Positions 55,545 through 64,000 of a stretch of DNA of 64,000 nt are shown in pieces. The stretch is from Mycolicibacterium palauense (GTDB lineage: Bacteria > Actinomycetota > Actinomycetes > Mycobacteriales > Mycobacteriaceae). The position numbers were made by a program, and so were the translations under genes. The stretch lies in assembly GCF_002592005.1 (NCBI RefSeq), contig NZ_NVQF01000003.1, positions 1 through 64,000 of the forward strand. The letters are read 5' to 3'. Under the pieces are notes generated by a model that was not told the DNA's origin, made no database searches, and saw only the letters and a list, made by a program, of their open reading frames with translations. How positions within the stretch are numbered: the stretch's first letter is position 1; each line of letters begins with the position of its first letter.

Positions 55545-58022
55545 TCAAACATCCTCCGCTGTGCCCGGACCGGTGAACAGCACGCCCTCGGCGAGCAGCC
55601 GGTCGATCTGCGCGTCGCCCAGTCCCAGCACCCGGCGGCACACCTGCCGGGTGTGCTGGCCCGGCAGCGGGGCCGGGCGCAGCGGCGCCGGCGGAAGGTA
55701 GCGGAACCGGGCCGGCCGCGTCTCGGTCGGCAGCGGATGGTCGATGAGGGGATGCCGCATCTCGGTCAGCAGCGGCGCGGGGCCCCGCTGGACCTCCTCG
55801 AAGACGTCGTCGGCGCGGTTCATGGCCGCCGCCGGCACCCCGGCGCGCTGCAACAGCGCGGCGACCTCGTGCGGTGCGCGGGTCCGGGTGTATGCCGCCA
55901 GTTCGGCGACGAGCACCGCCCGGTTGTCCGCGCGGGCGGCCGCGGTGCGCCAGCGGGGATCCGCGGCCAGGGCCGGCGCACCGAGGGCGGCGGCCAGCGC
56001 CTGCCAGTCGCCGTCGTGGCGGATCGAGATCACACACCACTGGTCGTCCCCGGCGCACTCGCACACCGCGTCCACGGCCGGATCCGCCACGAACTGCCCG
56101 GGCCTTTCCCGCCGCGCCGCCTCGCCGACGTAGACGGTGTCGAGCTGGTTGAGCACCACCTCGGCCTGCGAGACGTGGATCCGGGCGCCCCGGGCGTTGC
56201 GGCCGTCCCGGGCCGCCCGGATCAGGGCCGCCAGCGCGCCGATGGCGCCGACCCGGGCGGCCACGTGGTCGGGAAAGATGGAGGTGGCGTCGAAGAACCC
56301 CTCGTGCAACGGGAGCCGGCCGCTGTCGGCCGGCGCCTGCGGCGAGGTCCACAGCCCGGTCAGCCCGGTCGCCGCGCGCACCAGCGGGCCGTAGCCCATC
56401 CGGGTGCTCCACGGGCCGTGTTCGCCGTAGGCGCTGCTCTCGGCGACCACCAGGCGCGGGTTGAGCTCGCGCAGCCTGTCGTGGGTGAAGCCCAGCGAGG
56501 CCAACGTGCCGGGTTTGAAGTTCGCGAACAACGCGTCGGCGCCGCGCACCAGTTCGCCCAGCAGCTCGGCGCCGGCGCGGCTGCGCAGCTCCAGGCCCAG
56601 ACTCTCGCTGTTGCGGTGCGCCCACGCGAACGAGTCGCTGAGCGCCTGACCGGGCCGGGTCTGGCGCAGGCCGTCGGGAAAGGCGGCGCTTTCCACCTTG
56701 ATCACCTCGGCGCCCAGATCGGCGAACAGCCGGCTGAGCTCCCCGCCGGCGACGATCACCCCGAGATCGACGATGCGGACCCCGGTCAGCGGTGGTGCCC
56801 CGGCAGGCAGGGCGGCGTCCCCTGGAGCGCCGTGCCCTGGAGCGCTGTGCCCTGGAGCGCCGTCCCCCGCCGCGCCCCAGCGGGCGGCGTCGTCACCCAC
56901 CGCGGGGGCCGGTCGCCGGTATCCGCGCCGGTCGCCGTCGACGACGTAGTAGCCCGACGGTGCCACCACCTCCACCCCGGCGGTCACCCCGATGTCGGTG
57001 ACCGCACCGACGGCGCTGAAATGCTTGCAGCGCAGGGCGTCCGACGCCGGCAGGACCTCGGCGAGGGGGACTCCGTGCGCCTGGCCGGCGGCCACCAGGT
57101 CGGCCATCGTCTGGTCGGCGAACAGCTCGGCCACCACCCGTCCGATGTCGGTCCAGGCGGCATACCGCGCGGCGATGGTGTCGAACCGCGCGTCCTGGAA
57201 CTCCGCGGGCTCGCCCAGCCAGGCCCGCAGGCCCCGCCACTGGCGCGGCGAGAGCAGGCACATGCGGACATGGCCGTCGCGGCAGGCGAAGATCGGGTAC
57301 GGGTTCTGGTTGCGTGGACGCCCCCGCCAGCGGCCGGGATCCCGGCGGGCCACCGCCGCCTGGCCCTGGGTGCCGAACGCCGGGTCCAGGGTCGTCACCA
57401 CCGCCTCGAAGCGCGAGAAGTCGATGAAATCGCCTTGCCCGCAACGTAACCGGTTGTAGTACGCGACCAGCGCGGCCCAGGCCGCCTGCACCGCAGCGGT
57501 GGCCGACGCGATCCCGGTGGGAGGCAGCACCGGTGTGCCCACCGTCGGCCCCGACCGCGACAGCGCGCCGGACAGGGCGTACAGCACGGCGTCGGTGGCC
57601 TGCCAGTGCGCCCGCGGGCCACCGCGGCCGAAGTCGGTGACCGACAGGGCCACCAGGTGGTCGAAGCGGTCGGCCAGTTCGGTGATCGGCGCCCCGTAGG
57701 CCGCGGCGCGACCGGGTAGCCCGCTGTCGACGACGATGTCGGCGGCGCCGGCCAGTTCCACCAGGCGCTCGCGGTCGCCCGCGACGGTGGGATCCAGAAC
57801 CGTGGCGCGTTTGTTGGCGTTGTGCAGCGCGAACGCGATGCCGGTTCCGGCGAGTGTCGGCGGCGTCGACCGGGCCGCCGAACCGCCCGGCGGTTCGACC
57901 TTGAGCACGTCGGCACCCAGGTCGGCCAGGATCCGCGACACCGGATCGGCGACGGCCCCGCCCAGATCGAGCACCCGCAGCCCGGCCAGGAGGTCGCCGG
58001 CCGGGGATTCGCTGCCGGGCAT
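55545..58022 (-). CDS. Two-domain CaiB/BaiF-type CoA-transferase (Rv1866-like)
   Basis: 825 aa from ATG 58022 (TTG 58052 and GTG 58034 are possible). Two family III CoA-transferase units in one chain: the first opens GLRVLDLGGAVADPVSRILADLGADVLKVEPPGG (residues ~15-50), the second GVRIVDLGVIVAGGELSRLFADLGAEVIKVE (~415-445). A 15-bp tandem repeat (56820-56864) encodes GAPGH-like units in the linker. Family members move CoA between acids. The neighbouring thiolase-like and epimerase genes suggest a shared acyl-CoA pathway. Probably Rv1866 (778 aa). Confidence 0.8.
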   Translation of the reverse strand: MPGSESPAGDLLAGLRVLDLGGAVADPVSRILADLGADVLKVEPPGGSAARSTPPTLAGTGIAFALHNANKRATVLDPTVAGDRERLVELAGAADIVVDSGLPGRAAAYGAPITELADRFDHLVALSVTDFGRGGPRAHWQATDAVLYALSGALSRSGPTVGTPVLPPTGIASATAAVQAAWAALVAYYNRLRCGQGDFIDFSRFEAVVTTLDPAFGTQGQAAVARRDPGRWRGRPRNQNPYPIFACRDGHVRMCLLSPRQWRGLRAWLGEPAEFQDARFDTIAARYAAWTDIGRVVAELFADQTMADLVAAGQAHGVPLAEVLPASDALRCKHFSAVGAVTDIGVTAGVEVVAPSGYYVVDGDRRGYRRPAPAVGDDAARWGAAGDGAPGHSAPGHGAPGDAALPAGAPPLTGVRIVDLGVIVAGGELSRLFADLGAEVIKVESAAFPDGLRQTRPGQALSDSFAWAHRNSESLGLELRSRAGAELLGELVRGADALFANFKPGTLASLGFTHDRLRELNPRLVVAESSAYGEHGPWSTRMGYGPLVRAATGLTGLWTSPQAPADSGRLPLHEGFFDATSIFPDHVAARVGAIGALAALIRAARDGRNARGARIHVSQAEVVLNQLDTVYVGEAARRERPGQFVADPAVDAVCECAGDDQWCVISIRHDGDWQALAAALGAPALAADPRWRTAAARADNRAVLVAELAAYTRTRAPHEVAALLQRAGVPAAAMNRADDVFEEVQRGPAPLLTEMRHPLIDHPLPTETRPARFRYLPPAPLRPAPLPGQHTRQVCRRVLGLGDAQIDRLLAEGVLFTGPGTAEDV
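56820..56864. repeat. 15-bp VNTR-like repeat in the CoA-transferase linker
   Basis: Three in-frame copies of CCCTGGAGCGCCGTG with two substitutions. Each adds five residues (GAPGH type) to the loop between the two CoA-transferase domains, so copy number can vary without breaking the frame. Confidence 0.75.
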
Positions 58023-58161
58023 GCCGTCACCCACTCCCGTCGCCGGCGTCAAGGACAGCCCACGATAGCCGCGCTACCGAAGTCGCCGGTCAGGCGGCCG
58101 GTACGTGAACATTCAGCGATCAGTCAGCACCTCATCCGGTGAAGAAGCGTTACATGGAGAC

Positions 58162-60642
58162 ATGACGCCGATTTCTGCGACATCCCGGCCATGGCAGCCG
58201 AGCAAGCGCACACCGCTGACCGAGGACATGCTGGCCAGACTCAACGGCTGGTGGCGGGCGGCCAACTACCTGTCGGTGGGCCAGATCTATCTGCTGGACA
58301 ATCCGCTTCTGAGAACCCCGCTGGCCGCGGAGAACGTCAAACCCCGGCTGCTCGGGCACTGGGGCACCACCCCGGGGCTGAACTTCCTCTACGCGCACCT
58401 CAACCGGGCGATCGGCGAGCGGCAACAGTCGACGATCTTCCTCACCGGCCCCGGCCACGGCGGCCCCGGGTTGGTGGCCAGCGCCTACCTGGACGGCACC
58501 TACACCGAGATCTACCCCGACATCACCCGGGACACCGAGGGCCTGCGTCGGCTGTGCCGCCAGTTCTCGTTCCCCGGCGGGATCCCCTCGCACGTGGCCC
58601 CGGAGACCCCCGGCTCGATCCACGAGGGCGGTGAGCTGGGCTATGTCCTGTCGCACGCCTACGGGGCCGCCTTCGACAACCCCGATCTGCTGGTGGCCGC
58701 GGTGGTCGGCGACGGTGAGTCCGAGACGGGGCCGCTGGCCACCGGCTGGCACTCCAACAAGTTCCTGAACCCGGTCACCGACGGGGTGGTGCTGCCGATC
58801 CTGCACCTCAACGGCTACAAGATCGCCAACCCCACGGTGCTGGCCCGCATCCCCGAGGAGGAGCTGCTGAGCCTGATGGCCGGCTACGGCTACCGGCCGT
58901 TCGTGTTCGAGGCCACCGAGACCGACGACCACCTCGATGCGCACCGGCGTTTCGCCGCGCTGCTCGACGAGGTTCTCAACGAGATCGCCCGGATCAGGGA
59001 AAACGCCGCCGCCGGCGACGACACCAGGCCGCGCTGGCCGATGATCGTCTTCCGGACCCCCAAGGGCTGGACCGGCCCCGCCTACATCGACGGCCACAAG
59101 ACCACCGGGTCGTGGCGCGCGCACCAGGTGCCGCTGGCCAGCGCCCGCGACACCCCCGAACACCTGCAGGTGCTCGCCGACTGGCTGGCGTCCTACCGCG
59201 CCGAGGAACTCTTCGACGGCGACGGCCGCCTCGACCCCGACATCGCCGAGCTCGCTCCGCCGGGCGATCTGCGGATGAGCGCCAACCCGCACGCCAACGG
59301 CGGGATCCTGCTCAAGGACCTGCGGATGCCGGACTTTCGCGCCTTCGCCGTCGACGTGCCCGCCCCCGGCGGTGCGGTCGCCGAGGCCACCCGCGTCCTG
59401 GGCGAGTGGCTCACCGAGGTGGTGCGGCTCAACCCGCACAACTTCCGGATCTTCGGGCCCGACGAAACTGCCTCCAACCGCCTGCAGGCGGTCTACGCGG
59501 CCACCGACAAGCAGTGGGACGCACAGTATCTGAGCCCCGAGGTCGACGAGCACCTGGCCCGGGCGGGTCGGGTGATGGAGATGCTCTCCGAGCACCAGTG
59601 CCAGGGCTGGCTCGAGGGCTATCTGCTGACCGGGCGCCACGGCCTGTTCAACTGCTACGAGGCCTTCATCCACATCATCGACTCGATGTTCAACCAGCAC
59701 GCCAAGTGGTTGAAGGTCACCGACCACATCCCGTGGCGGCGCCCGGTGGCCAGCCTGAACTACCTGCTGTCCAGCCACGTCTGGCGCCAGGACCACAACG
59801 GGTTCAGCCACCAGGATCCCGGCTTCATCGACCACGTGGTCAACAAGAAGGCCGAAGTGGTACGCGTGTACCTGCCGCCGGACGCCAACACGTTGCTGTC
59901 GACCTACGACCACTGCCTGCGGTCGCGCCAGTACGTCAACGTCGTGGTCGCCGGGAAGCAGCCCCACCCCAACTGGCTCACCATGGAGCAGGCCATCGCA
60001 CACTGCACCCGCGGGCTGGGGATCTGGGAATGGGCCGGCACCGAGGAGCTGGGCAGCGAACCCGACGTGGTGATCGCCGCGGCCGGCGACGTGCCGACCC
60101 TGGAGGCGCTGGCCGCCGTGGACCTGCTGCGCAGGCACCTCCCCGAGCTGAGGATCCGGTTCATCAACGTGGTGGACCTGATGCGGCTGCAGGACGACAG
60201 CGAGCATCCGCACGGTCTGTCCGGCCGGGAGTTCGACATGCTGTTCACCACCGACAAGCCGATCCTGTTCGCCTACCACGGCTACCCCTGGCTGATCCAC
60301 CGGCTCACCTACCGCCGCACCGGGCACGCCAACCTGCACGTGCGCGGCTACAAGGAGGAGGGCACCACCACCACGCCGTTCGACATGGTGATGCTCAACG
60401 ACCTGGACCGCTACCACCTGGTCATCGACGTGATCGACCGGGTGCCGTCGCTGGGTTCGCGGTGCGCCACGCTGCGCCAGGAGATGGTCGACAAGCGGCT
60501 GGCGGCCCGCGAGTACACCCGCGCCTACGGTGACGACATCCCCGAGGTCCGCGACTGGGTGTGGCCGGCGGCGCGGGGCACCCTCAGCGCCGCCGAGGCC
60601 GACGCGGCCGCCTCCACCACCGGTGGCGACAACGAACAATGA
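58162..60642 (+). CDS. xfp: Xylulose-5-phosphate/fructose-6-phosphate phosphoketolase
   Basis: 826 aa, ATG 58162 with GGAGA a few bases upstream. TPP-dependent enzyme: [15 protein letters not shown] and [17 protein letters not shown] near the N-terminus, the TPP/Mg motif [11 protein letters not shown], then [12 protein letters not shown] and a C-terminal [23 protein letters not shown]. It cleaves xylulose-5-P (or fructose-6-P) to acetyl-P and glyceraldehyde-3-P (or erythrose-4-P). Xylulose-5-P could come from XylB encoded at 15071. No acetate or phosphotransacetylase gene adjoins it. Confidence 0.93.
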   Translation: MTPISATSRPWQPSKRTPLTEDMLARLNGWWRAANYLSVGQIYLLDNPLLRTPLAAENVKPRLLGHWGTTPGLNFLYAHLNRAIGERQQSTIFLTGPGHGGPGLVASAYLDGTYTEIYPDITRDTEGLRRLCRQFSFPGGIPSHVAPETPGSIHEGGELGYVLSHAYGAAFDNPDLLVAAVVGDGESETGPLATGWHSNKFLNPVTDGVVLPILHLNGYKIANPTVLARIPEEELLSLMAGYGYRPFVFEATETDDHLDAHRRFAALLDEVLNEIARIRENAAAGDDTRPRWPMIVFRTPKGWTGPAYIDGHKTTGSWRAHQVPLASARDTPEHLQVLADWLASYRAEELFDGDGRLDPDIAELAPPGDLRMSANPHANGGILLKDLRMPDFRAFAVDVPAPGGAVAEATRVLGEWLTEVVRLNPHNFRIFGPDETASNRLQAVYAATDKQWDAQYLSPEVDEHLARAGRVMEMLSEHQCQGWLEGYLLTGRHGLFNCYEAFIHIIDSMFNQHAKWLKVTDHIPWRRPVASLNYLLSSHVWRQDHNGFSHQDPGFIDHVVNKKAEVVRVYLPPDANTLLSTYDHCLRSRQYVNVVVAGKQPHPNWLTMEQAIAHCTRGLGIWEWAGTEELGSEPDVVIAAAGDVPTLEALAAVDLLRRHLPELRIRFINVVDLMRLQDDSEHPHGLSGREFDMLFTTDKPILFAYHGYPWLIHRLTYRRTGHANLHVRGYKEEGTTTTPFDMVMLNDLDRYHLVIDVIDRVPSLGSRCATLRQEMVDKRLAAREYTRAYGDDIPEVRDWVWPAARGTLSAAEADAAASTTGGDNEQ

Positions 60643-60725
60643 ACGCAGGGGTCAGTTAGCTCATCGAACAAGTCCTGAGCGCGCTGACCTGCGCCGACAC
60701 CAGCACCGGGTACGATGAAGGGAAC

Positions 60726-61502
60726 ATGTCTGACGCCGCCACCGCCACCGCCACCGCCCCGGCGCCCGCGCACCCCGCGCTGGGCCATCTCGCGGCGCTG
60801 CACCACTTCCGGATCTATGTCGACATCGCCGTCGTCGTCGTGGTTCTCGCGCTGACCAACCTGATCGCACACTTCACCACTCCCCTGGCCAACGTGGCCA
60901 CGGTCCCCGTCGCGGCGCTCGCGCTGCTGCTGCTGATCCGCTCCCGCGGGCTGGGCTGGGCCGAACTCGGCCTCGGCCGCGACCACTGGCGCTCCGGTGT
61001 GGGCTACGCCCTGGCCGCGTTCGCGTTGGTGGGTGCGGTGATCGCCGTCGGCGCCCTGATGCCGTGGACGCGGCCGATGTTCCTGAACAACCACTACGCG
61101 ACGGTGTCGGGAGCGCTGATCGCCTCGATGGTGATCATCCCGCTGCAGACGGTGATTCCCGAGGAGATCGCGTTCCGCGGCGTGCTGCACGGCGCACTCG
61201 ACCGTGCCTGGGGATTCCGGGGCGTCGCGGCGGCGGGGTCGCTGCTGTTCGGACTGTGGCACGTCGCCAGCTCCCTGGGGCTGACCAGTGGCAACGTCGG
61301 ACTGACCCGGTTGTTCGGCGGCGGCGTGCTGGGCATGGTGATCGGTGTGGTCGCGGCGGTGATCGCGACCGGCGCGGCCGGTTTCGTGTTCACCTGGCTG
61401 CGCCGACGCAGTGGCAGCCTGATCGCGCCGATCGCCCTGCACTGGTCGCTCAACGGGCTCGGTGCCCTGGCCGCGGCGCTGGTCTGGCACCTGACCGCCT
61501 GA
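60726..61502 (+). CDS. CPBP-family intramembrane glutamic protease
   Basis: 258 aa, ~7 membrane helices. The three CPBP (Rce1/Abi) motifs are present: PEEIAFRGVLHG (Glu-Glu-xxx-Arg), FGLWHV (His) and IALHWSLN (His-xxx-Asn). It is a putative CAAX-like or signal-peptide-type protease; many bacterial members have no known substrate. The 83-bp gap after xfp has a GTTAGCTCA motif at 60655 seen elsewhere in the window. Confidence 0.83.
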   Translation: MSDAATATATAPAPAHPALGHLAALHHFRIYVDIAVVVVVLALTNLIAHFTTPLANVATVPVAALALLLLIRSRGLGWAELGLGRDHWRSGVGYALAAFALVGAVIAVGALMPWTRPMFLNNHYATVSGALIASMVIIPLQTVIPEEIAFRGVLHGALDRAWGFRGVAAAGSLLFGLWHVASSLGLTSGNVGLTRLFGGGVLGMVIGVVAAVIATGAAGFVFTWLRRRSGSLIAPIALHWSLNGLGALAAALVWHLTA

Positions 61503-61544
61503 GCGCCCCGCCCGGCCCGATGGCGTGTGGTCGCGCTCCGGTGC

Positions 61545-62138
61545 TCAGGTGACCCGTCGCCGGGCCCGGAACTCGCGGTTCTTGGCCTGGTTTCCGCAGG
61601 TCGCCATCTCGCACCAGGCGCCGGCGTGATTGCGTGAGCGGTCGTAGAACACCCAGCGGCACTCCTCGTTGGCGCAGGCCTTCAGGTGGCGCCAGCTGCC
61701 ATCGTGCTGGGCGTCGCGGATGTCGAGCAGCATCTGGAGCAGCCGCGCCGGCACCGCCTCCCCGAGCGGGGCCAGCCGCACCTCCCCGTCCCCGGTGACC
61801 TCGACGCGCGCGCCGACCGACGCGCCGATCCGTTCGCAGACCGCCGGGTCCCGGGCGCGGCCGTGCCCTTGCGGGGATCGGTCCACCATGTCGCGCAGCG
61901 CCTCGCGAAAGTCGACGACCAGTTCCAGGTCCTCGCGGCTCAGCGGGTCCTCGGGTCCCAGCAGTCCGTTGGCGACGAGCCACGGGCGGGCGTGCGCGGC
62001 ATCGGCCAGGCGGTCCTGGCCGGTCTCGAGGTCGAGGGTGTTGATCAAAGCCTGGACCCGGCGCAACCGTCCGGGCGCCGGTTTGGCTTCCCGGTCCCCC
62101 GTCCACTGCGGCTCGGTGGCCATGGGCTCGGTGGTCAT
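61545..62138 (-). CDS. ABATE/CGNR zinc-finger putative regulator
   Basis: 197 aa. An N-terminal ABATE domain (residues ~25-150) precedes a CGNR zinc finger: KACANEECRWVFYDRSRN then CEMATCGNQAKNREFRARRR. The four Cys ligands (C-x4-C ... C-x4-C) and the CGNR core are intact. Family members are suspected stress-related transcription factors. It diverges from the gene at 62238 across a promoter that holds the palindrome GTCATGCATGAC, a good candidate binding site. Start ATG 62138, with another ATG 15 bp downstream. Confidence 0.83.
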   Translation of the reverse strand: MTTEPMATEPQWTGDREAKPAPGRLRRVQALINTLDLETGQDRLADAAHARPWLVANGLLGPEDPLSREDLELVVDFREALRDMVDRSPQGHGRARDPAVCERIGASVGARVEVTGDGEVRLAPLGEAVPARLLQMLLDIRDAQHDGSWRHLKACANEECRWVFYDRSRNHAGAWCEMATCGNQAKNREFRARRRVT

Positions 62139-62173
62139 GGACCCAGCCTACCCGCGGTGACCATCAAAATCAG

Positions 62174-62201
62174 TTGACTAGTCATGCATGACCGCTATAG
62201 C
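62174..62201 (+). promoter_or_regulatory. Sigma-A-type promoter with an operator-like palindrome
   Basis: TTGACT (62174-62179) and TATAGC (62196-62201) are separated by 16 bp. The spacer contains the perfect 12-bp palindrome GTCATGCATGAC (62181-62192), itself overlapping the palindrome GACTAGTC. A bound protein would occlude RNA polymerase. Transcription would run towards the gene starting at 62238. Confidence 0.65.
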
Positions 62202-62237
62202 CTTTTTGAAGGTCATGTCGTGAGAGGGGTCCAACCC

Positions 62238-62726
62238 GTGTCGCCGCACAGAATCGCCCCGCAACCGGGTGCAGCGCGTCCGTCCCGCCGTTCGGTTCCG
62301 CGTCCGGTGCGCCCGGCCGGTCCGGTCCGTCCGGGCCGGCGGGTGCGGGTGCTGGCCCGCTGGCACGCCGCACGCTGGGATCGCATGGTGGAGGCCGGTG
62401 CCGCGGCCGCACCGGGCACCCCGTTGGCCTGGCATGCGGCCCGGCTGACCGGGGACGCCGAGCGCCGCCGCCTGGCGCGGATCCTGGCCGCCGGGTTGGG
62501 CCGGGCCCGGGTCCGCCATCCGTCGGGGCGTGCCGCCGATGCCGCGATCCTGGCCGCCGCGCCGCACGTCGACGAGCTGCTCGATCGGCTACGCGACGGT
62601 GGACCGCTGCGTCCGCGCGGTGTCGCGCGGTTGCGGCTGCTGCTGGCCGATCAGTGCGGGCCGATGTACCGGCCCGGCCGGGGCAGTCTCACGGCCGCGC
62701 TACGGGGTGTGCTGGCCGCCCTGTGA
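62238..62726 (+). CDS. Arg/Ala-rich small protein, unknown function
   Basis: 162 aa from GTG 62238, preceded by GAGAGGGG at eight bases. An ATG at 62184 is unlikely because it lies inside the promoter. The start is a basic, proline-rich stretch (~35 residues), then helices such as RWHAARWDRMVEAGAAAA, AERRRLARILAAGLGRAR and a C-terminal LLLADQCGPMYRPGRGSL. The fold is unknown to me but looks mostly alpha-helical and DNA-binding-compatible. It is the likely target of the CGNR gene product encoded divergently. Confidence 0.6.
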   Translation: MSPHRIAPQPGAARPSRRSVPRPVRPAGPVRPGRRVRVLARWHAARWDRMVEAGAAAAPGTPLAWHAARLTGDAERRRLARILAAGLGRARVRHPSGRAADAAILAAAPHVDELLDRLRDGGPLRPRGVARLRLLLADQCGPMYRPGRGSLTAALRGVLAAL

Positions 62727-62761
62727 CGGAGCGGTGCACCGCCCTGTGATGGAGCCCCGGG

Positions 62762-63769
62762 TCAGAGCCGAAGCACCGCCGCTCCGGCGATGCGGCCCTC
62801 GGCCAGATCGGTCAGCGCCCGATCGGCGGCCGACAGGGGATACTCCGGTGTGGTCACCGCGATGCGGTGCTGTGCGGCGAAGTCCAGGAAGGCCCGCGCA
62901 TCGGCGCGGGTGTTCGAGGTCACCGACCGCATCTGGCGCTCCTGGAACAGGTGGCGCTGGTAGTTCAGCGGGGGAATGTCGCTGAGATGAATCCCGGCGA
63001 TCGACAGGGTGCCCCCGCGGTCCAACGCCTCCATGGCCGGCAGCACCAGCTCCCCGACCGGGGCGAACAGGATCGCCGCATCGAGCTTGACCGGCGGCGG
63101 GTCGGCGGCGCCCTGCGCCGAGGCCGCGCCGAGGGCCAGGGCCAGCTCGCGCGCCTGGGCGCCCCGGGTCATCACGTGCACCTCGGCGCCCTGGGCCAGC
63201 GCGACCTGCGCGGTGATGTGGGCGCTGCCGCCGAAGCCGTAGAGGCCCAGCCGGCCACCGGCGGGCAGGTCGGCGCGCAGCAGGGACCGGTATCCGATGA
63301 TGCCCGCGCACAACAGCGGCGCCAGTTCGGCGTCGGAGTAACCCGGGGGCAGCGGGTGTGCGAAAGCGGCGGGCACCGTGGCGAATTCGGCGTAGCCGCC
63401 GTCGGCGTCCCAGCCGGTGTAGCGAGACTGCGCGCACAGGTTCTCGCGGCCGGATGTGCAGAACCGGCAGCGGCCGCAGGTGTGGCGCAGCCAGGCGATA
63501 CCGACGCGGTCGCCGACTCCGAACTCCGGCCCGGCCTCGGCACCCACCTCGACGACCTCGGCGACCACCTCGTGCCCGGGGATGACGTGCGGACGGTGGA
63601 CGGCGAGGTCCCCCTCGGCGACGTGCAGATCCGTGCGGCACACGCCGCAGGCCCGCACGGCCACCAGCAGCTCGTCGGGGCCGGGCCGCGGAATCGGGGC
63701 CGAGACGAATTCGAGGGGCTCCGATCGCATCGGGCCGGGGCGGCGTACTCGCCAGGCGTTCATCGGCAT
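62762..63769 (-). CDS. adhA: Zinc-dependent alcohol dehydrogenase, AdhA-like
   Basis: 335 aa from ATG 63769 (GGAG just upstream). Catalytic zinc site [14 protein letters not shown] with GHEVV; structural zinc [15 protein letters not shown]; Rossmann motif [12 protein letters not shown] (the GxGxxG is G-F-G-G-S-A). Resembles Rv1862 (AdhA). Lacks an obvious glutathione/mycothiol motif, so it is probably a general alcohol/aldehyde enzyme with NAD(P). It diverges from the Acg-like gene; the shared 113 bp contain a DosR-like box. Confidence 0.85.
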   Translation of the reverse strand: MPMNAWRVRRPGPMRSEPLEFVSAPIPRPGPDELLVAVRACGVCRTDLHVAEGDLAVHRPHVIPGHEVVAEVVEVGAEAGPEFGVGDRVGIAWLRHTCGRCRFCTSGRENLCAQSRYTGWDADGGYAEFATVPAAFAHPLPPGYSDAELAPLLCAGIIGYRSLLRADLPAGGRLGLYGFGGSAHITAQVALAQGAEVHVMTRGAQARELALALGAASAQGAADPPPVKLDAAILFAPVGELVLPAMEALDRGGTLSIAGIHLSDIPPLNYQRHLFQERQMRSVTSNTRADARAFLDFAAQHRIAVTTPEYPLSAADRALTDLAEGRIAGAAVLRL

Positions 63770-63808
63770 TGCTCCATCCTGCCCCCCGCCGCCACGGGGC
63801 GTGGTCAA

Positions 63809-63828
63809 CAAGGGACCAAGGGCCTGCG
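63809..63828. promoter_or_regulatory. DosR-like box
   Basis: The 20-mer starting CAAGGGACCAAGGGCC keeps the GGGAC of the DosR consensus (TTSGGGACTWWAGTCCCSAA), the central AA, and part of the second arm (G..CC). It lies between adhA and the Acg-like gene, 55 bp upstream of the latter's ATG. The match is partial. Confidence 0.4.
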
Positions 63829-63882
63829 ATCGGGGCCCTTATCCGCTCCTGATGGCCCGGCGCCGGTGCCACAGTGTTAGCC

Positions 63883-64000
63883 ATGAGTACTGGACGCCCT
63901 GACCAAGAAACGATTCTTGCGGCGCTGGCCCTGGCGGTCAGGGCGCCGTCGATCCACAATTCGCAGCCGTGGCTGTGGCGGGTGGGCGAGGACAGCGTGC
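63883..64000 (+). CDS. Acg-family FMN nitroreductase, N-terminal part (cut by window end)
   Basis: The first 39 residues, MSTGRPDQETILAALALAVR then APSIHNSQPWLWRVGEDSV, are the unmistakable N-terminus of the Acg/Rv2032-type nitroreductase-like proteins (typically ~330 aa), which in M. tuberculosis belong to the DosR dormancy regulon. The gene runs off the right edge. A DosR-like box upstream agrees with the family. Confidence 0.82.
   Translation, partial: MSTGRPDQETILAALALAVRAPSIHNSQPWLWRVGEDSV

Overview
The window is high-GC actinobacterial DNA and is almost certainly from a member of the Mycobacteriaceae, probably a Mycolicibacterium-type fast grower. Evidence from recognised genes: CYP140, a 159-residue BfrA with tandem IdeR-like boxes, GlnA3 with its amidohydrolase partner, an MgtA-type mannosyltransferase, KstR-type operators, an Acg-family nitroreductase with a DosR-like box, and a Lon protease (absent from M. 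tuberculosis, present in fast growers). The order cyp140 - amidohydrolase - glnA3 - MFS - bfrA, then DUF1810, then the epimerase fusion / thiolase-like / double CoA-transferase trio, then adhA, follows the M. tuberculosis Rv1880c to Rv1862 backbone as I remember it, interrupted by lineage-specific blocks.

Layout. 1-1040: noisy contig end, methyltransferase fragment and a small secreted protein. 1180-5545: cyp140, mgtA, TesB thioesterase, dienelactone hydrolase-like lipoprotein. 5688-9781: operon of two D-aminoacylase-type amidohydrolases and an NTF2-fold protein behind a perfect KstR-motif site. 9807-12868: carboxymuconolactone-decarboxylase-like protein, glnA3 and a partner amidohydrolase behind a second KstR-motif site. 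12885-17423: DHA2 exporter, xylulokinase, bacterioferritin, and a 57-residue bacterioferritin-associated ferredoxin on the other strand. 17458-20924: enoyl-CoA hydratase, EthD-like protein, FUSC membrane protein. 20955-25445: GntR regulator, allophanate hydrolase, biuret hydrolase and permease, a biuret nitrogen-scavenging unit. 25453-26459: DUF559 nuclease-like gene bracketed by two copies of a hairpin repeat. 26480-30090: heterodimeric ABC exporter. 30363-34519: translationally coupled TPR, rhomboid-like, deaminase and GH13 genes.

35213-45251 is the most striking region: two paralogous pairs of membrane HAMP-cyclase plus MscS channel with a cyclic-nucleotide-binding-like domain, one on each side of lon, which has an HspR-type inverted repeat. 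45338-46775: small housekeeping genes. 47049-52023: a tightly coupled three-gene cassette (VSR/DUF559-type nuclease domain protein, winged-helix-like protein, 1075-residue double P-loop NTPase with a HerA-like second half), a candidate undescribed defence or DNA-processing system. 52067-60642: Rv1868/Rv2047c-like epimerase fusion, thiolase-like protein, two-domain CoA-transferase, phosphoketolase. 60726-64000: CPBP protease, CGNR regulator divergent from a small unknown gene with a palindrome inside its promoter, adhA, and the start of an Acg-type nitroreductase.

I saw no tRNA, rRNA, CRISPR array or insertion-sequence transposase. Comparisons with named M. tuberculosis genes are from memory and were not run as searches.
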